This document shows, in pieces, positions 1 to 19,996 of a DNA stretch of 64,000 bases. This stretch comes from Azospirillum cavernae (GTDB taxonomy: Bacteria; Pseudomonadota; Alphaproteobacteria; Azospirillales; Azospirillaceae), in NCBI RefSeq assembly GCF_003590795.1, contig NZ_QYUL01000002.1:1419001-1483000 (forward strand), in the 5' to 3' direction. Position 1 is the first letter of the stretch, and each line of letters opens with the position of its first letter. Below the pieces are notes generated by a model. It was not told where the DNA came from. It saw nothing but the letters and a program-made list of their open reading frames with translations, and searched no databases. A program made the translations under genes and the position numbers.

Positions 1-1
1 T

Positions 2-205
2 GTCGAGGAAGATGGCCGACGCGCGCTGATGGGCGCGGCGAAGGCGATGATGCACCTGAACGGCCAATTGAAAGTCGTCGGGCGGCGGTCGGCCAATGTC
101 GTCCATGAGCACACGAGAAGCAAAGCGCGTCCGCCTTCGCGCCGGGACGAAGGCAAGGCGGGACCGGAACACGCCGCCCGGCGGCGAAAAACGGCGGCGC
201 GTTGA
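2..205 (+). CDS. 3' end of an unidentified gene (partial)
   Basis: One frame is open from the window edge to a TGA at 203-205 and gives 67 residues. The first 25 or so look like ordinary globular protein (GAAKAMMHLNGQLKVVGR). The rest is rich in Arg, Lys and Ala and could be a charged tail or out-of-frame sequence. It would converge on rlmB and tRNA-Thr. I recognise no family, and with the 5' part missing the frame itself is not certain. Confidence 0.3.
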   Translation, partial: VEEDGRRALMGAAKAMMHLNGQLKVVGRRSANVVHEHTRSKARPPSRRDEGKAGPEHAARRRKTAAR

Positions 206-583
206 CTCGCGCCTTGTCCGTCCTTCAGTGCGCTCCATTAGAGAACAGCGTAGGAAAGCAATGGAGCTGAGGCAACCTTCGCAGATGCGGCATAGGGCCA
301 CAGTGATGACGCCATTTTTGAAGCCGATCACAGAAAAATCGGCGCAAAATAAGGGGGAATCCTGATTGAATAGTCCGCAGTCTTTGTGCCGCGATTGCGA
401 GACTCTGGCCCTTTGGCGGACCCTATGCTTTTCGCCATAGCGTACGCTGGTATGGTGCCTTGGTCGGAGCGAAGGACGGGCGACGTCGCAAAGGCGCCGT
501 GGCGGCAATGGCGCCCGGACATGCGAAAGCCCCAGCGAAATCGCGCGGGGCTTGCTGGAACGATGGCGGTTCCATCGGAAAAC
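206..583. other. Intergenic stretch without a recognisable gene
   Basis: About 380 bases between the partial leftmost frame and tRNA-Thr. Short open frames exist on both strands but none has a ribosome binding site or a recognisable product, and the longest overlaps the tRNA. The only clear structure is the hairpin at 527-553, listed separately as the tRNA-Thr terminator. Confidence 0.5.
524..553 (-). terminator. Terminator-like hairpin downstream of tRNA-Thr
   Basis: The arms aagcccc and ggggctt enclose an inner gcga/tcgc stem, giving a compact two-part hairpin about 30 bases past the 3' end of tRNA-Thr on the minus strand. Only a short T run follows, so it is a moderate intrinsic terminator or a processing hairpin for the rlmB-tRNA-Thr transcript. 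Confidence 0.5.
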
Positions 584-659
584 TGGTGCCGGATACAGGA
601 ATCGAACCCGTGACCTTCTGATTACAAATCAGCTGCTCTACCAGCTGAGCTAATCCGGC
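584..659 (-). tRNA. tRNA-Thr (anticodon TGT)
   Basis: The minus strand folds as a complete 76-base tRNA with acceptor GCCGGAT/ATCCGGC. The anticodon loop TTTGTAA places TGT at positions 34-36. There is a normal GGTTCGATT T loop, discriminator A, and an encoded CCA (plus-strand tgg at 584-586). It lies 54 bases after the rlmB stop on the same strand, so it is probably processed from a shared transcript. Confidence 0.95.
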
Positions 660-713
660 GTCCGCAGCGGGGCGGAGGCGCACATTAGCGCCCCGTCGCG
701 CCGGGAACAAGCG

Positions 714-1544
714 TTACGAGCGCAAACGCGCCACCTCGTACAGCGCGACCGCCGTGGCGTTCGACACGTTCAGGCTGCCGATCGGCCCCATGGTGGGCAG
801 GCGGGCGATGGTGTCGCAGCGTTCCATGGTCAAACGACGCAGCCCGCTGCCCTCGGCGCCCATCACCAGAGCGGTCTTGCCGGTCAGGTTGAGCTGGGCC
901 AGGGTCTGCTTGCCCGACTCGGCCAAGCCGACGCTCCAGAAGCCTGCCTGCTGAAGATCGGTCAGGGCGCGGGCGAGGTTGCCGACGCGAATCAGCGGCA
1001 CGGACTCCAGCGCGCCCGACGCGCTTTTCGCCAGCACGCCCGTGGTTTCCGGGGCGTGACGCTCCGTCACCACCACGGCCTTGGCGCCGAAGGCCGACGC
1101 CGAACGCAGGATGGCCCCGACATTGTGCGGGTCGGTGACTTGATCCAGCACGACGATGACCGCCTGGGGCTGGTCGGCCAACTCGTTGCACAGATCGTCG
1201 ATGTCCAACTCCGGCAGCGGGGCGGCGTCGATGGCGACGCCCTGGTGCACGGCGCCCGGCGGCAACATGCGGTCAAGGTCGGTTTTTTCGACCAAGGTCA
1301 GGCCGGGGCGGGTCAGTCCCGCCGTTCGCGCCGCGTTGATCGTTCCCTCCAGCGACGCGCGTCCAGCCTCGGTGGCGAGCAGGCGATGGACGCGCCGTTC
1401 CGGGTTCGCCCAGGCGGCGGCGACCGGGTGCAGGCCATAGAGCAGAACGCCCTGCGCCCCGCGCGGAGCGCCCGAGGATTTCCCCGTAGGGCGGCCGGAG
1501 GTCTGGGTGGAGGAAGAGGGTTTCGAGCGCGTCATGGGTCTCAC
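714..1544 (-). CDS. rlmB: 23S rRNA (guanosine-2'-O)-methyltransferase RlmB
   Basis: A SpoU/TrmH-family enzyme of 276 residues that in E. coli methylates the ribose of G2251 in 23S rRNA using SAM. The three family motifs are visible: NVGAILRSASAFG (motif 1), VMGAEGSGLRRL (motif 2) and IGSLNVSNATAVALYE (motif 3), which forms the trefoil-knot SAM site. The N-terminal part (VLLYGLHPVAAAWANPERRV) matches the SpoU substrate-binding domain, preceded by a Ser/Thr-rich leader of about 25 residues. The length is slightly above the E. coli protein because of this leader. tRNA-Thr follows on the same strand, while the translation operon starts divergently from the promoter at 1627. RlmB is preferred over TrmH because of the conserved HP(V)AAA start of the N-domain and the translation-gene context. 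Confidence 0.93.
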   Translation of the reverse strand: MRPMTRSKPSSSTQTSGRPTGKSSGAPRGAQGVLLYGLHPVAAAWANPERRVHRLLATEAGRASLEGTINAARTAGLTRPGLTLVEKTDLDRMLPPGAVHQGVAIDAAPLPELDIDDLCNELADQPQAVIVVLDQVTDPHNVGAILRSASAFGAKAVVVTERHAPETTGVLAKSASGALESVPLIRVGNLARALTDLQQAGFWSVGLAESGKQTLAQLNLTGKTALVMGAEGSGLRRLTMERCDTIARLPTMGPIGSLNVSNATAVALYEVARLRS

Positions 1545-1626
1545 AGGCGAGGGCAGGGGCGTGGTGGCGGCGGCGGCGCGGAAAAGGGCCGTTTCATTTT
1601 TTCTGGTGTGAACCCCTTTTTGTTTG

Positions 1627-1654
1627 TTGACAAGGGGCGAAAAATCGCGATAGT
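1627..1654 (+). promoter_or_regulatory. Promoter of the tRNA-Tyr/tRNA-Gly/tuf transcript
   Basis: A perfect TTGACA at 1627-1632 is followed after 16 bases by GATAGT (1649-1654). The predicted start lies about 30 bases before tRNA-Tyr. Perfect -35 with a weaker -10 is common for stable-RNA promoters in GC-rich alphaproteobacteria. This is sequence inspection only. Confidence 0.6.
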
Positions 1655-1690
1655 GCCGAACTCCGCGACGGGCGCAGCCTGGAGCGGAAC

Positions 1691-1776
1691 GGAAGGGTGG
1701 CCGAGTGGTTAAAGGCAGCAGACTGTAAATCTGCCCGCGTAAGCGTACACTGGTTCAAATCCAGTCCCTTCCACCA
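1691..1776 (+). tRNA. tRNA-Tyr (anticodon GTA)
   Basis: An 86-base class II tRNA with a long variable arm. Acceptor GGAAGGG pairs with CCCTTCC, the anticodon GTA lies at 1725-1727 in the loop CTGTAAA, and discriminator A is followed by an encoded CCA. It is the first element of the tRNA-Tyr, tRNA-Gly, tuf cluster, an order also known in enterobacteria (tyrU-glyT-tufB). Confidence 0.95.
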
Positions 1777-1840
1777 TTTACTTTCCACGGCTTGTCCGTG
1801 ATCGTGTTGCCCCGGACGGTCGCGCCGGCGGGATGGCGAG

Positions 1841-1914
1841 GCGGGTGTAGCTCAATGGTAGAGCAGAAGCCTTCCAAGCTTACGACGGGGGTTCGATTCC
1901 CCTCACCCGCTCCA
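1841..1914 (+). tRNA. tRNA-Gly (anticodon TCC)
   Basis: A 74-base tRNA with acceptor GCGGGTG/CACCCGC and anticodon loop CTTCCAA (TCC at 1873-1875). It has a standard GGTTCGATTCC T arm, discriminator T and an encoded CCA. It lies 80 bases upstream of tuf copy 1, almost certainly in the same primary transcript. Confidence 0.95.
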
Positions 1915-1994
1915 ACCCGCGCGCGCCTCGGTACGAACGATCTCGGCCGGGCCATTGTGTGCGTCCGGAACGTCGGGAACGAAAGACCAAAGCG

Positions 1995-3185
<1,191 letters not shown>

Positions 3186-3200
3186 GTCTGTTTGGGGTTC

Positions 3201-3239
3201 ATCGCCCAAAGATGATGGTTGCATCGATCTTTGGGCGAT
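3201..3239 (+). terminator. Perfect 13-bp hairpin after tuf copy 1
   Basis: The arm atcgcccaaagat (3201-3213) pairs perfectly with 3227-3239 around a 13-base loop. It starts 15 bases past the tuf stop but lacks a T tract, so it may stabilise or process the tuf 3' end rather than terminate. Copy 2 of tuf does not carry it. Confidence 0.45.
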
Positions 3240-3254
3240 GGTATAAGCCTGCCT

Positions 3255-3290
3255 CCCCCGTCGGACGGAAGCCCGGCGGGGGTTGGTTTT
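3255..3290 (+). terminator. Intrinsic terminator between tuf copy 1 and tRNA-Trp
   Basis: A ten-pair GC stem (cccccgtcgg with ccggcggggg, one wobble) and an 8-base loop are followed by TTGGTTTT. This fits an intrinsic terminator for the tRNA-tuf transcript, separating it from tRNA-Trp and secE-nusG. Confidence 0.65.
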
Positions 3291-3363
3291 CAAGGCAGGT
3301 CAGGTTGGTGACGCTTCCGGTACAAAGCCTCGCTCTTCTTGGGGAGCAAGGTCGGACGGCGCT

Positions 3364-3439
3364 AGGAGTGTAGCTCAATTGGTAGAGCACCGGTCTCCAA
3401 AACCGGGGGTTGCGGGTTCGAGCCCCTCCACTCCTGCCA
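3364..3439 (+). tRNA. tRNA-Trp (anticodon CCA)
   Basis: A 76-base tRNA: acceptor AGGAGTG/CACTCCT, anticodon CCA at 3397-3399, discriminator G and an encoded CCA. Its position between tuf and secE is the conserved tRNA-Trp-secE-nusG arrangement of proteobacteria. Confidence 0.95.
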
Positions 3440-3508
3440 TCCCGTCTCGATTGTGTTTAGGGTAGATGCGGCGCCCATACTGTCGCTACCGGAGCTCGCA
3501 CGGTTCGC

Positions 3509-3709
3509 ATGATGGCTAAAGTCAATCCCGCTGAATTTGCGCGCGAGGTCCGCCGCGAGGTTGCCAGAGTCACCTGGCCGACCCGCAAGGAGACCGGCAT
3601 AACGACCGCCATGGTCTTCGTCATGGTGGTGCTCGCCGCCCTGTTCTTCCTCGTCGTCGATCAGGTGCTGGCGGTTGCCGTCCGCTTGATCCTTGGGCTG
3701 GGAGGCTAA
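3509..3709 (+). CDS. secE: Preprotein translocase subunit SecE
   Basis: A single-span SecE of about 65 residues, the clamp subunit of the SecYEG channel in the inner membrane. The conserved amphipathic segment (EVRREVARVTWPTRKET) precedes one transmembrane helix (TAMVFVMVVLAALFFLVVDQVL) and a short periplasmic tail. This is the short alphaproteobacterial form with one helix rather than the three of E. coli. Two adjacent ATGs (3509 and 3512) are possible starts. The gene ends 4 bases before nusG and the two are co-transcribed. The partner SecY is encoded at 29985. Confidence 0.95.
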   Translation: MMAKVNPAEFAREVRREVARVTWPTRKETGITTAMVFVMVVLAALFFLVVDQVLAVAVRLILGLGG

Positions 3710-3713
3710 GAGT

Positions 3714-4244
3714 ATGGCTGCGCGCTGGTACGTTGTTCACGTCTATTCCGGCTTTGAGAAGAAGGTCTCGCAGGCGATCCGCGAGAAGGCCGCTCAAAAG
3801 GGTCTGGAAGACAAGTTCGAGGAAATCCTGGTTCCGACCGAGGAAATCGTCGAAGTGCGCCGTGGCGCCAAAATCAACACCGAGCGGAAGTTCTTCCCGG
3901 GCTATGTTCTGGTCAAGATGGACTTGACCGATGAATCCTGGTCGCTGGTGAAGAACACGCCGAAGGTCACGGATTTCCTGGGCGGTGGCGGCAAGCCGCA
4001 GCCGATTTCCCAGCGGGAAGCCGAGCGAATCATTCATCAGGTGCAGGAAGGCTTTGAGCGCCCGAAACCGTCGATCACCTTCGAGGTGGGCGAGCAGGTT
4101 CGCGTGAGCGACGGTCCCTTCACCTCCTTCAACGGCACGGTTGAGGAAGTCGACGAAGAGAAGTCCCGTCTCAAGGTGGCGGTGTCGATCTTCGGTCGGT
4201 CCACGCCGGTCGAGTTGGAGTACACGCAGGTCGAAAAGGTCTGA
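3714..4244 (+). CDS. nusG: Transcription termination/antitermination protein NusG
   Basis: NusG (176 residues) binds the RNA polymerase clamp, couples transcription to translation through S10, and recruits Rho. The NGN domain begins MAARWYVVHVYSGFEKKV, and the C-terminal KOW domain (VGEQVRVSDGPFTSFNGTV) spans roughly residues 122-176. The ATG at 3714 is preferred over an upstream in-frame start because GGAGG lies 8 bases upstream and the family begins here. It lies 4 bases after secE. Its partners RpoB and RpoC (6982-15449) and S10 (20453) are all encoded in this window. Confidence 0.97.
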   Translation: MAARWYVVHVYSGFEKKVSQAIREKAAQKGLEDKFEEILVPTEEIVEVRRGAKINTERKFFPGYVLVKMDLTDESWSLVKNTPKVTDFLGGGGKPQPISQREAERIIHQVQEGFERPKPSITFEVGEQVRVSDGPFTSFNGTVEEVDEEKSRLKVAVSIFGRSTPVELEYTQVEKV

Positions 4245-4341
4245 GTGTAAACCTCTGTCTTTCCCGGAGCTGCCGATGCTGTCGCATCGGTGGCTCCATT
4301 CTGTTGCGGAAGGCCCGCCATAGCCGCACCGCAAAACCCCG

Positions 4342-4373
4342 CGACGCCAAGCCGTTTCGCGAGGCGTCGTTTT
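4342..4373 (+). terminator. Hairpin with T4 just upstream of rplK
   Basis: The arms cgacgcc and ggcgtcg are followed by TTTT, directly before the rplK Shine-Dalgarno. It may terminate part of the secE-nusG transcript or act as an attenuator in the leader of rplKA, where L1 feedback is known in other bacteria. The stem is only seven pairs, so strength is uncertain. Confidence 0.45.
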
Positions 4374-4386
4374 AGGAGGTTGTCAC

Positions 4387-4821
4387 ATGGCGAAGAAGAT
4401 CGTCGGTTACATCAAATTGCAGGTCCCGGCCGGCAAGGCGAATCCGTCGCCCCCCATCGGTCCGGCGCTGGGTCAGCGCGGCCTGAACATCATGGAATTC
4501 TGCAAGGCGTTCAACGCCAAGACGGCGGACCTGGAAGTCGGCATGCCGATTCCCGTGGTCATCACCGCCTTCGGCGACCGCACCTTCACGTTCGTGACCA
4601 AGACTCCCCCCGTCAGCTACTTCCTCAAGAAGGCGTCGGGCAAGGACAAGGGTTCGACGACCCCCGGCAAGGGCGGTTTCGTCGGCTCGGTCACGACCTC
4701 GCAGGTCCGTGAGATCGCCCAGAAGAAGATGGTCGATCTGAACGCGCACGACGTCGAAGCCGCCGCGACCATGATCGCCGGTTCCGCCCGCTCGATGGGC
4801 CTCGAAGTGGTGGAGGGCTGA
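4387..4821 (+). CDS. rplK: 50S ribosomal protein L11 (uL11)
   Basis: L11 (144 residues) forms the GTPase-associated centre with 23S rRNA helices 43/44 and the L10-L12 stalk. The N-domain starts [20 protein letters not shown] and includes [19 protein letters not shown], and the C-terminal rRNA-binding domain ends LEVVEG. AGGAGG lies 8 bases before the ATG. It is followed after 4 bases by rplA. The length is normal for the family. Confidence 0.97.
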   Translation: MAKKIVGYIKLQVPAGKANPSPPIGPALGQRGLNIMEFCKAFNAKTADLEVGMPIPVVITAFGDRTFTFVTKTPPVSYFLKKASGKDKGSTTPGKGGFVGSVTTSQVREIAQKKMVDLNAHDVEAAATMIAGSARSMGLEVVEG

Positions 4822-4825
4822 TCCG

Positions 4826-5542
4826 ATGGCCAAGCTCGGCAAGCGTCTGACCGACGCCTACAAGAACGTCAATCGCGACTCCTTCTACAACCTCGAAGCC
4901 GCCGTCGCGCTGCTGAAGTCGTTGTCGAAGACCAAGTTCGACGAGACCATCGAAGTCGCCATGAACCTCGGCATTGATCCGCGCCACGCCGACCAGATGG
5001 TCCGTGGCGTGGTGAACCTGCCGAACGGCACCGGCAAGACCGTGCGCGTCGCCGTCTTCGCCCGTGGCGCGAAGGTGGACGAGGCTCTGGCCGCCGGCGC
5101 CGACGTGGTCGGCGGCGACGATCTGGCCGAAGCCATTTTGGGCGGCAAGATCGATTTCGACCGCTGCATCGCGTCCCCGGACATGATGGGCGTCGTCGGC
5201 AAGCTCGGCAAGGTGCTCGGCCCGCGCGGCCTGATGCCCAACCCGAAGCTCGGCACCGTGACTCCCGACGTCGCTGGCGCGGTCAAGGCCGCCAAGGCTG
5301 GCGCCGTGGAGTTCCGTGCGGAAAAGACCGGCATCGTTCACGCGGGCGTTGGCAAGGCGAGCTTCTCGGAAGAGGCGCTGGTCCAGAACATCCGCGCGTT
5401 CATCGACGCCATTGGTCGCGCCAAGCCGACCGGCGCCAAGGGTCAGTACATCGAGAAGGTCTCGCTGTCCTCGACCATGGGCCCCGGTCTGAAGGTCGAT
5501 CTGGCCGCCGTCTCGACTCCGGTCAACGGCGCCTCGGCGTAA
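4826..5542 (+). CDS. rplA: 50S ribosomal protein L1 (uL1)
   Basis: L1 (238 residues) builds the mobile stalk at the ribosomal E site. In E. coli it also represses its own rplKA mRNA. The signature [16 protein letters not shown] and the N-terminal [12 protein letters not shown] are clear. It is coupled to rplK with a 4-base gap. It is followed by a 270-base leader region before rplJ that holds two hairpins and an L10-type regulatory structure. Confidence 0.97.
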   Translation: MAKLGKRLTDAYKNVNRDSFYNLEAAVALLKSLSKTKFDETIEVAMNLGIDPRHADQMVRGVVNLPNGTGKTVRVAVFARGAKVDEALAAGADVVGGDDLAEAILGGKIDFDRCIASPDMMGVVGKLGKVLGPRGLMPNPKLGTVTPDVAGAVKAAKAGAVEFRAEKTGIVHAGVGKASFSEEALVQNIRAFIDAIGRAKPTGAKGQYIEKVSLSSTMGPGLKVDLAAVSTPVNGASA

Positions 5543-5555
5543 GTTTCTCTCTTTT

Positions 5556-5612
5556 GTCGTCAGCCTCCACCGTGGGGCTGACGACGATTGGTGATCGGCC
5601 TTCGGGTTGATC
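5556..5612 (+). terminator. Two hairpins after rplA
   Basis: A perfect ten-pair stem (gtcgtcagcc, 5556-5565, with 5576-5585) is followed by an eight-pair stem capped by a UUCG tetraloop (5593-5612). No T tract follows either. They likely protect or process the rplA mRNA end, or attenuate read-through into rplJL. Confidence 0.45.
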
Positions 5613-5619
5613 GCCGCCC

Positions 5620-5812
5620 CTGTCCGAGACCGCAGGTGCCAGAGCGCTTCGGCGCGATGGCTTAAAATTCACCGGCGCAGACGGGAGTTGAACCGTTGAC
5701 CATTCTGGTGCGAACCAGGGCAGGAACGGCTTGAACTTCTGGGACAGGTTCGCCGGAGCTTAAGCCCCTCAAGGGTTTCGGCTCCATGTACACCTCTGTG
5801 CAAGGAGGCGAT
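5620..5812 (+). promoter_or_regulatory. L10 leader (ribosomal protein autoregulatory RNA) of rplJL
   Basis: This untranslated stretch of about 190 bases before rplJ has the hallmarks of the L10 leader family: a tgtccgagaccgcaggtgcc block, a gcgcagacgggagttgaacc block and a pairing partner tgggacagg near 5740. In bacteria the L10-(L12)4 complex binds this RNA to repress rplJL translation. The identification rests on pattern memory and on location. A covariance search with the Rfam L10_leader model would decide it. Confidence 0.7.
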
Positions 5813-5814
5813 CC

Positions 5815-6333
5815 GTGGATCGTACACAAAAAGAAGCGGCGATCGCGGACCTGCAATCGAAGCTCCAGGACAAGGGTCTCGTGGTGGTCGCCCACCATCT
5901 GGGCCTGACGGTGAAAGAAGTCACCGACCTGCGTGCGAAGGTTCGGGCCGCTGGCGCCGGCTTCAAAGTGACGAAGAACCGGCTCGCCCGTCGCGCCCTT
6001 CAGGGTACGCAGTTCGAAGGTCTGGACGGTCTCTTCAAGGGACCGACGGCGATCGCCTTCTCGAAGGATCCGGTTGCAGCGGCGAAGGTTATCGCCGACT
6101 ACGCCAAGACCAACGAGAAGCTCAAGATCGTCGGCGCCAGCCTCGGCAGCCAGATTCTGGACGCTGAGGGGGTCAAGGCCCTCGCCGCGCTCCCGTCGCT
6201 GGACGAACTGCGTGGCCGACTCGTGGGCATGATCCAGACCCCGGCGACTCGCATCGCTGGCGTTCTCCAAGCTCCGGGCGGCCAGGTCGCTCGCGTGCTT
6301 GCGGCCTACGCGAAGAAGGACGAGGCGGCCTGA
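5815..6333 (+). CDS. rplJ: 50S ribosomal protein L10 (uL10)
   Basis: L10 (172 residues) anchors L7/L12 dimers to the 23S rRNA stalk base. The N-terminal rRNA-binding domain begins [17 protein letters not shown] and the C-terminal helix for L12 dimers is Ala-rich ([16 protein letters not shown]). The start is a GTG at 5815, with AGGAGG 6 bases upstream. No ATG fits, which suits a gene whose initiation is controlled by its leader. rplL follows after 57 bases in the same transcript. Confidence 0.96.
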   Translation: MDRTQKEAAIADLQSKLQDKGLVVVAHHLGLTVKEVTDLRAKVRAAGAGFKVTKNRLARRALQGTQFEGLDGLFKGPTAIAFSKDPVAAAKVIADYAKTNEKLKIVGASLGSQILDAEGVKALAALPSLDELRGRLVGMIQTPATRIAGVLQAPGGQVARVLAAYAKKDEAA

Positions 6334-6390
6334 GCCGTTTAGTCACTCGATTTCTATCATCCCAGAACATCAAGTCGTTGGAGTAGTAAC

Positions 6391-6765
6391 ATGGCTGATC
6401 TGCAGAAGCTCGTCGACGATCTGTCGGCCCTGACCGTCCTCGAAGCCGCCGAGCTGTCGAAGCTGCTGGAAGAGAAGTGGGGCGTCTCCGCCGCCGCTCC
6501 GGTGGCCGTCGCCGCCGCTGGTCCGGCCGCCGCCGCCGCCCCGGTTGAAGAGCAGACCGAGTTCAACGTGATCCTCACCGATGCCGGCGAGAAGAAGATC
6601 AACGTCATTAAGGAAGTCCGCGCCATCACCGGCCTGGGTCTGAAGGAAGCCAAGGACCTGGTCGAAGGCGCTCCGAAGGCCGTCAAGGAAGGCGCGACGA
6701 AGGACGAAGCCGCCAAGATCAAGAAGCAGCTTGAAGACGCCGGCGCCAAGGTCGATATTAAGTAA
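6391..6765 (+). CDS. rplL: 50S ribosomal protein L7/L12 (bL12)
   Basis: L7/L12 (124 residues) forms the flexible stalk dimers that recruit translational GTPases. The N-terminal dimerisation domain ([20 protein letters not shown]) leads into a long Ala/Pro hinge (residues about 35-52) and the conserved C-domain with [20 protein letters not shown] and the final GAKVDIK. It is part of the rplJL unit. The space to rpoB carries several hairpins, where partial attenuation is known in E. coli. Confidence 0.97.
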   Translation: MADLQKLVDDLSALTVLEAAELSKLLEEKWGVSAAAPVAVAAAGPAAAAAPVEEQTEFNVILTDAGEKKINVIKEVRAITGLGLKEAKDLVEGAPKAVKEGATKDEAAKIKKQLEDAGAKVDIK

Positions 6766-6799
6766 GACCTTGTTGCGTTACGGATCATACAGTTCCGCG

Positions 6800-6908
6800 C
6801 CGGACGGCGGCCAGTCCCCCAGGGGGCTTGCCGCCGCACGGCGTTTTCTGCCTTTCACCGGACCGGGGTTTCCCGGCCCGGCTCTTTCCGTCCCAATTTT
6901 CGGGACGG
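6800..6908 (+). terminator. Cluster of hairpins in the rplL-rpoB gap
   Basis: Three stem-loops lie in the gap: one around 6803-6835 with a GC-rich core, ccggaccggg with cccggcccgg (6858-6880) followed by a CTCTTTCC tract, and a seven-pair ccgtccc/gggacgg stem at 6888-6908. The arrangement suggests a partial terminator or RNase processing zone that lowers rpoBC expression relative to rplJL, as in E. coli. No promoter could be assigned with confidence. Confidence 0.5.
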
Positions 6909-6981
6909 CCCGCGCGGTCGTCCGTACGGTCGGTTGAACGGTCGGTTGAGCGCATCACGTAGCAGACGTTTGGGGACATCC

Positions 6982-11175
<4,194 letters not shown>

Positions 11176-11240
11176 GTCTGACCTTGTGACCAACCCCGGA
11201 AGGACGGAACTGTCCTTCCGGGGTTCTGCACTGCCCTTAA

Positions 11241-15449
<4,209 letters not shown>

Positions 15450-15478
15450 GGTTTGCCGCTGTGATCGGGTAGGGAAGG

Positions 15479-15509
15479 GGGCGCGTTCCGCAAGGAACGC
15501 GCCCTTTTT
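15479..15509 (+). terminator. Intrinsic terminator of the rpoBC transcript
   Basis: An 11-pair perfect stem (gggcgcgttcc, 15479-15489, with 15494-15504) is closed by a GCAA tetraloop and followed by TTTTT. This is a textbook intrinsic terminator directly after rpoC. Confidence 0.93.
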
Positions 15510-15559
15510 CATGCCTGCGAAGATTCAGCGATGGTGGGCCGAGTCCGGCAAAACCGCGC

Positions 15560-15588
15560 TTGACGCTCCCTATGACCTTCCCTATAGT
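15560..15588 (+). promoter_or_regulatory. str operon promoter
   Basis: TTGACG (15560-15565), a 17-base spacer and TATAGT (15583-15588) give a near-consensus housekeeping promoter. It sits between the rpoC terminator and rpsL and leaves a leader of about 190 bases. It is the best promoter seen in the translation block. Confidence 0.8.
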
Positions 15589-15786
15589 CCGCGAACTTCA
15601 AAGGGACCCTAGGGCCGAAATCCATCTGGCCACAGGCGCTCCGTTGAACCTCAACGACATAGCCGGTTTCAGCGATGGGATCGGCGTTCGCTCATTCGGC
15701 CCGCTCGAAGCGGCAAAGCTTCGCAGGCGGGCTTTTGCATCGTCCGGCTCCGCCGGTTGGATGCCTTGAAGGGATAAAGGGCAGAT

Positions 15787-16158
15787 ATGCCGACGATCAA
15801 CCAGTTGATCCGTAAGCCGCGTGAGCCGTTGGCCGCGCGCAACAAGGTGCCCGCGATGGAGGCTTGCCCGCAAAAGCGCGGCGTCTGCACTCGCGTCTAC
15901 ACCACCACCCCGAAGAAGCCGAACTCCGCGCTCCGCAAGGTCGCCCGCGTTCGTCTGACGAACGGCTTCGAGGTGACGAGCTACATTCCTGGCGAGGGTC
16001 ACAACCTCCAGGAACACTCGGTGGTCATGATCCGTGGCGGTCGTGTGAAGGACCTTCCCGGCGTGCGCTATCACATCATTCGCGGCACGCTGGATACCCA
16101 GGGCGTCAAAGATCGTAAGCAGCGCCGGTCGAAGTACGGCGCGAAGCGTCCGAAGTAA
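15787..16158 (+). CDS. rpsL: 30S ribosomal protein S12 (uS12)
   Basis: S12 (123 residues) lies at the decoding centre and is the classical streptomycin-resistance locus. The conserved [18 protein letters not shown] and [14 protein letters not shown] segments carry lysines at the positions equivalent to K43 and K88, so the protein looks streptomycin sensitive. It is the first gene of the str operon, with a clear promoter 200 bases upstream and rpsG 12 bases downstream. Confidence 0.98.
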   Translation: MPTINQLIRKPREPLAARNKVPAMEACPQKRGVCTRVYTTTPKKPNSALRKVARVRLTNGFEVTSYIPGEGHNLQEHSVVMIRGGRVKDLPGVRYHIIRGTLDTQGVKDRKQRRSKYGAKRPK

Positions 16159-16641
<483 letters not shown>

Positions 16642-16668
16642 GGCCAACGCCTCTCCTGGTGATCGTTC

Positions 16669-18747
16669 ATGCCCCGCTCGCACGCTCTCGACCGTTACCG
16701 CAACATCGGCATCATGGCTCACATTGATGCCGGCAAGACGACCACGACCGAGCGCATCCTGTTCTACACCGGCAAATCCTATCGGATGGGCGAAGTCAAC
16801 AACGGCACCGCCGTTATGGACTGGATGGAACAAGAGCAGGAGCGGGGGATTACGATCACCTCGGCGGCGACGACCTGCTTCTGGCGCGATCATCGCATCA
16901 ACATCATCGACACGCCCGGCCACGTTGACTTCACCATTGAGGTCGAACGGTCGCTGCGCGTGCTCGATGGTGCTGTCGCCATTTTCGATTCGGTGGCGGG
17001 GGTCGAGCCGCAGACGGAAACCGTGTGGCGGCAGGCCGACAAATACGGCGTGCCGCGCATGGGGTTCATCAACAAGATGGACCGGGTCGGGGCTGATTTC
17101 CCCGGCTGCGTCGCCATGATGAGAGACCGGCTGGGCGTGACGCCGCTGGTTCTGCAATTGCCCATCGGGTCCGAGGCCAGCTTTGTCGGCGTCGTCGATC
17201 TGGTGATGATGCGCGCCACCGTCTGGAAAACCGAGACGCTGGGCGCTGAATTCCGTCACACCGACATTCCCGAGGATTTGCAGGCCGCCGCCGCCGCCGC
17301 CCGCCAGGCGCTGCTGGACGCCGTGCTCGACCTCGACGAGGCGGCGACCGCCGCTTATCTGGAGCGCGGCGAAGAGCCGTCGCCCGACACGTTGCGCGCC
17401 TGCATCCGCAAGGCGACTCTGTCCGGCGGCTTCGTTCCGGTGCTCTGCGGCTCCGCCTTCCGCAACAAGGGCATCCAGCCGATGCTGGACGCCATCGTCG
17501 ATTATCTGCCCGCCCCCGGCGACATCGGGGCGATCAAGGGCCACCGCGTCGGCGGGGTCGAATCGGACGAGCGGGCCGCCAACGACGATTCGCCCTTCGC
17601 CGGGCTGGTCTTCAAGGTGATGAACGACCCCTATGTCGGGCCGTTGAGCTTCTTCCGCGTCTATTCCGGGACGGTCAGCGTCGGCGACAGTGTGTTCAAC
17701 CCGACCAAGGGTGAGCGCGAAAAGATCGGCCGCATGCTGGAGATGCACGCCAACAGCCGCGAGGACATCACCCGCGCCTGCACGGGCGACATCGTGGCCT
17801 TCGCCGGGTTGGAGCACACCGGCACCGGCGAGACGCTGTGCGACCCGCAAAAGCCGATCGTGCTGGAGCGGATGGACATTCCCGAGCCGGTGATCGAGAT
17901 CGTGGTCGAGCCGCGCACCGACGCCGATCATGAGAAGATGAGCGCGGCGCTGGGCCGCTTGAACCAGGAAGACCCATCGATGCGGGTCTCGCTGGATCAT
18001 GAAAGCGGCCAGACCATCATCCGTGGCATGGGCGAGCTGCATCTGGAAATCATCGTCGACCGCATGAAGCGCGAGTTCCGCGTCGACGCGGCGGTTGGCG
18101 CGCCCAAGGTCGCCTACCGCGAAACGATCAGCCGTTCCGCCCAGATCGACCACACGCACCGTCGGCAGATGGGCGACCGCGCCCAATTCGCCCGAGTCGT
18201 GTTGGCCTTCGAGCCGCTGACGCGCGGATCAGGCTTTGTCTTTGAGAACCGCGCGCCCGTCGCCGCCGTGCCGAAGGAATTCGTCGTGGGCGTGCAGAAG
18301 GGGCTGGAGGCGGCCAAGGACGCGGGCGTGGTGGCGGGCTTCCCGGTGGTGGACGTCAAGGCGATCCTGCTGGACGGCGCGTTCCACGACGTCGATTCGT
18401 CGGTTCAGGCCTTTGAGCTGGCGACTCGCGCCGCTTACCGGGAGGGGTTGGCCAAGGCTGGCCCGGTGCTTCTCGAACCGCTGATGCGGGTCGAGATCAT
18501 CACCCCGGACGAGTATATGGGCGACGTCATCGGCGACCTGAACAGCCGCCGGGGCCAGATCACCGGCATGGATCAGCGCGGCAACGCGCGAGTCGTCACG
18601 GGACAGGTTCCCTTGGCGGCCATGTTCGGCTATGTGAACTCCCTACGCTCCATGAGCCAGGGCCGCGCGCAGTACAGCATGCAGTTCGACCATTATGAGC
18701 CGGTGCCGCAGGCCATCGCGGACAGCGTCCGCGCCAAGGTGGCCTGA
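16669..18747 (+). CDS. fusA: Elongation factor G
   Basis: EF-G (692 residues) catalyses ribosomal translocation and, with RRF, ribosome recycling. The GTPase motifs are [29 protein letters not shown] and [10 protein letters not shown], followed by domains II-V, ending [19 protein letters not shown] and a short tail. The ATG at 16669 gives the usual N-terminus before [13 protein letters not shown]. The length matches canonical EF-G, and no other EF-G is seen in the window. It is followed by tuf copy 2 after 38 bases. Confidence 0.97.
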   Translation: MPRSHALDRYRNIGIMAHIDAGKTTTTERILFYTGKSYRMGEVNNGTAVMDWMEQEQERGITITSAATTCFWRDHRINIIDTPGHVDFTIEVERSLRVLDGAVAIFDSVAGVEPQTETVWRQADKYGVPRMGFINKMDRVGADFPGCVAMMRDRLGVTPLVLQLPIGSEASFVGVVDLVMMRATVWKTETLGAEFRHTDIPEDLQAAAAAARQALLDAVLDLDEAATAAYLERGEEPSPDTLRACIRKATLSGGFVPVLCGSAFRNKGIQPMLDAIVDYLPAPGDIGAIKGHRVGGVESDERAANDDSPFAGLVFKVMNDPYVGPLSFFRVYSGTVSVGDSVFNPTKGEREKIGRMLEMHANSREDITRACTGDIVAFAGLEHTGTGETLCDPQKPIVLERMDIPEPVIEIVVEPRTDADHEKMSAALGRLNQEDPSMRVSLDHESGQTIIRGMGELHLEIIVDRMKREFRVDAAVGAPKVAYRETISRSAQIDHTHRRQMGDRAQFARVVLAFEPLTRGSGFVFENRAPVAAVPKEFVVGVQKGLEAAKDAGVVAGFPVVDVKAILLDGAFHDVDSSVQAFELATRAAYREGLAKAGPVLLEPLMRVEIITPDEYMGDVIGDLNSRRGQITGMDQRGNARVVTGQVPLAAMFGYVNSLRSMSQGRAQYSMQFDHYEPVPQAIADSVRAKVA

Positions 18748-18785
18748 TAACCGCTGGAACGATTGAGAAACGGAGAAACCATCCC

Positions 18786-19976
<1,191 letters not shown>

Positions 19977-19996
19977 GTCTGTTTGGGTTGCGACGG

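Noticed and set aside
96..365. An 89-codon plus-strand frame near the left edge
   Set aside because: Arg-rich, no binding site, and it overlaps the more protein-like partial frame at 2-205.
3451..3481. A separate promoter for secE-nusG (TTGTGT with CATACT)
   Set aside because: Spacing is 19 bases and the match is poor. tRNA-Trp read-through explains expression as well.
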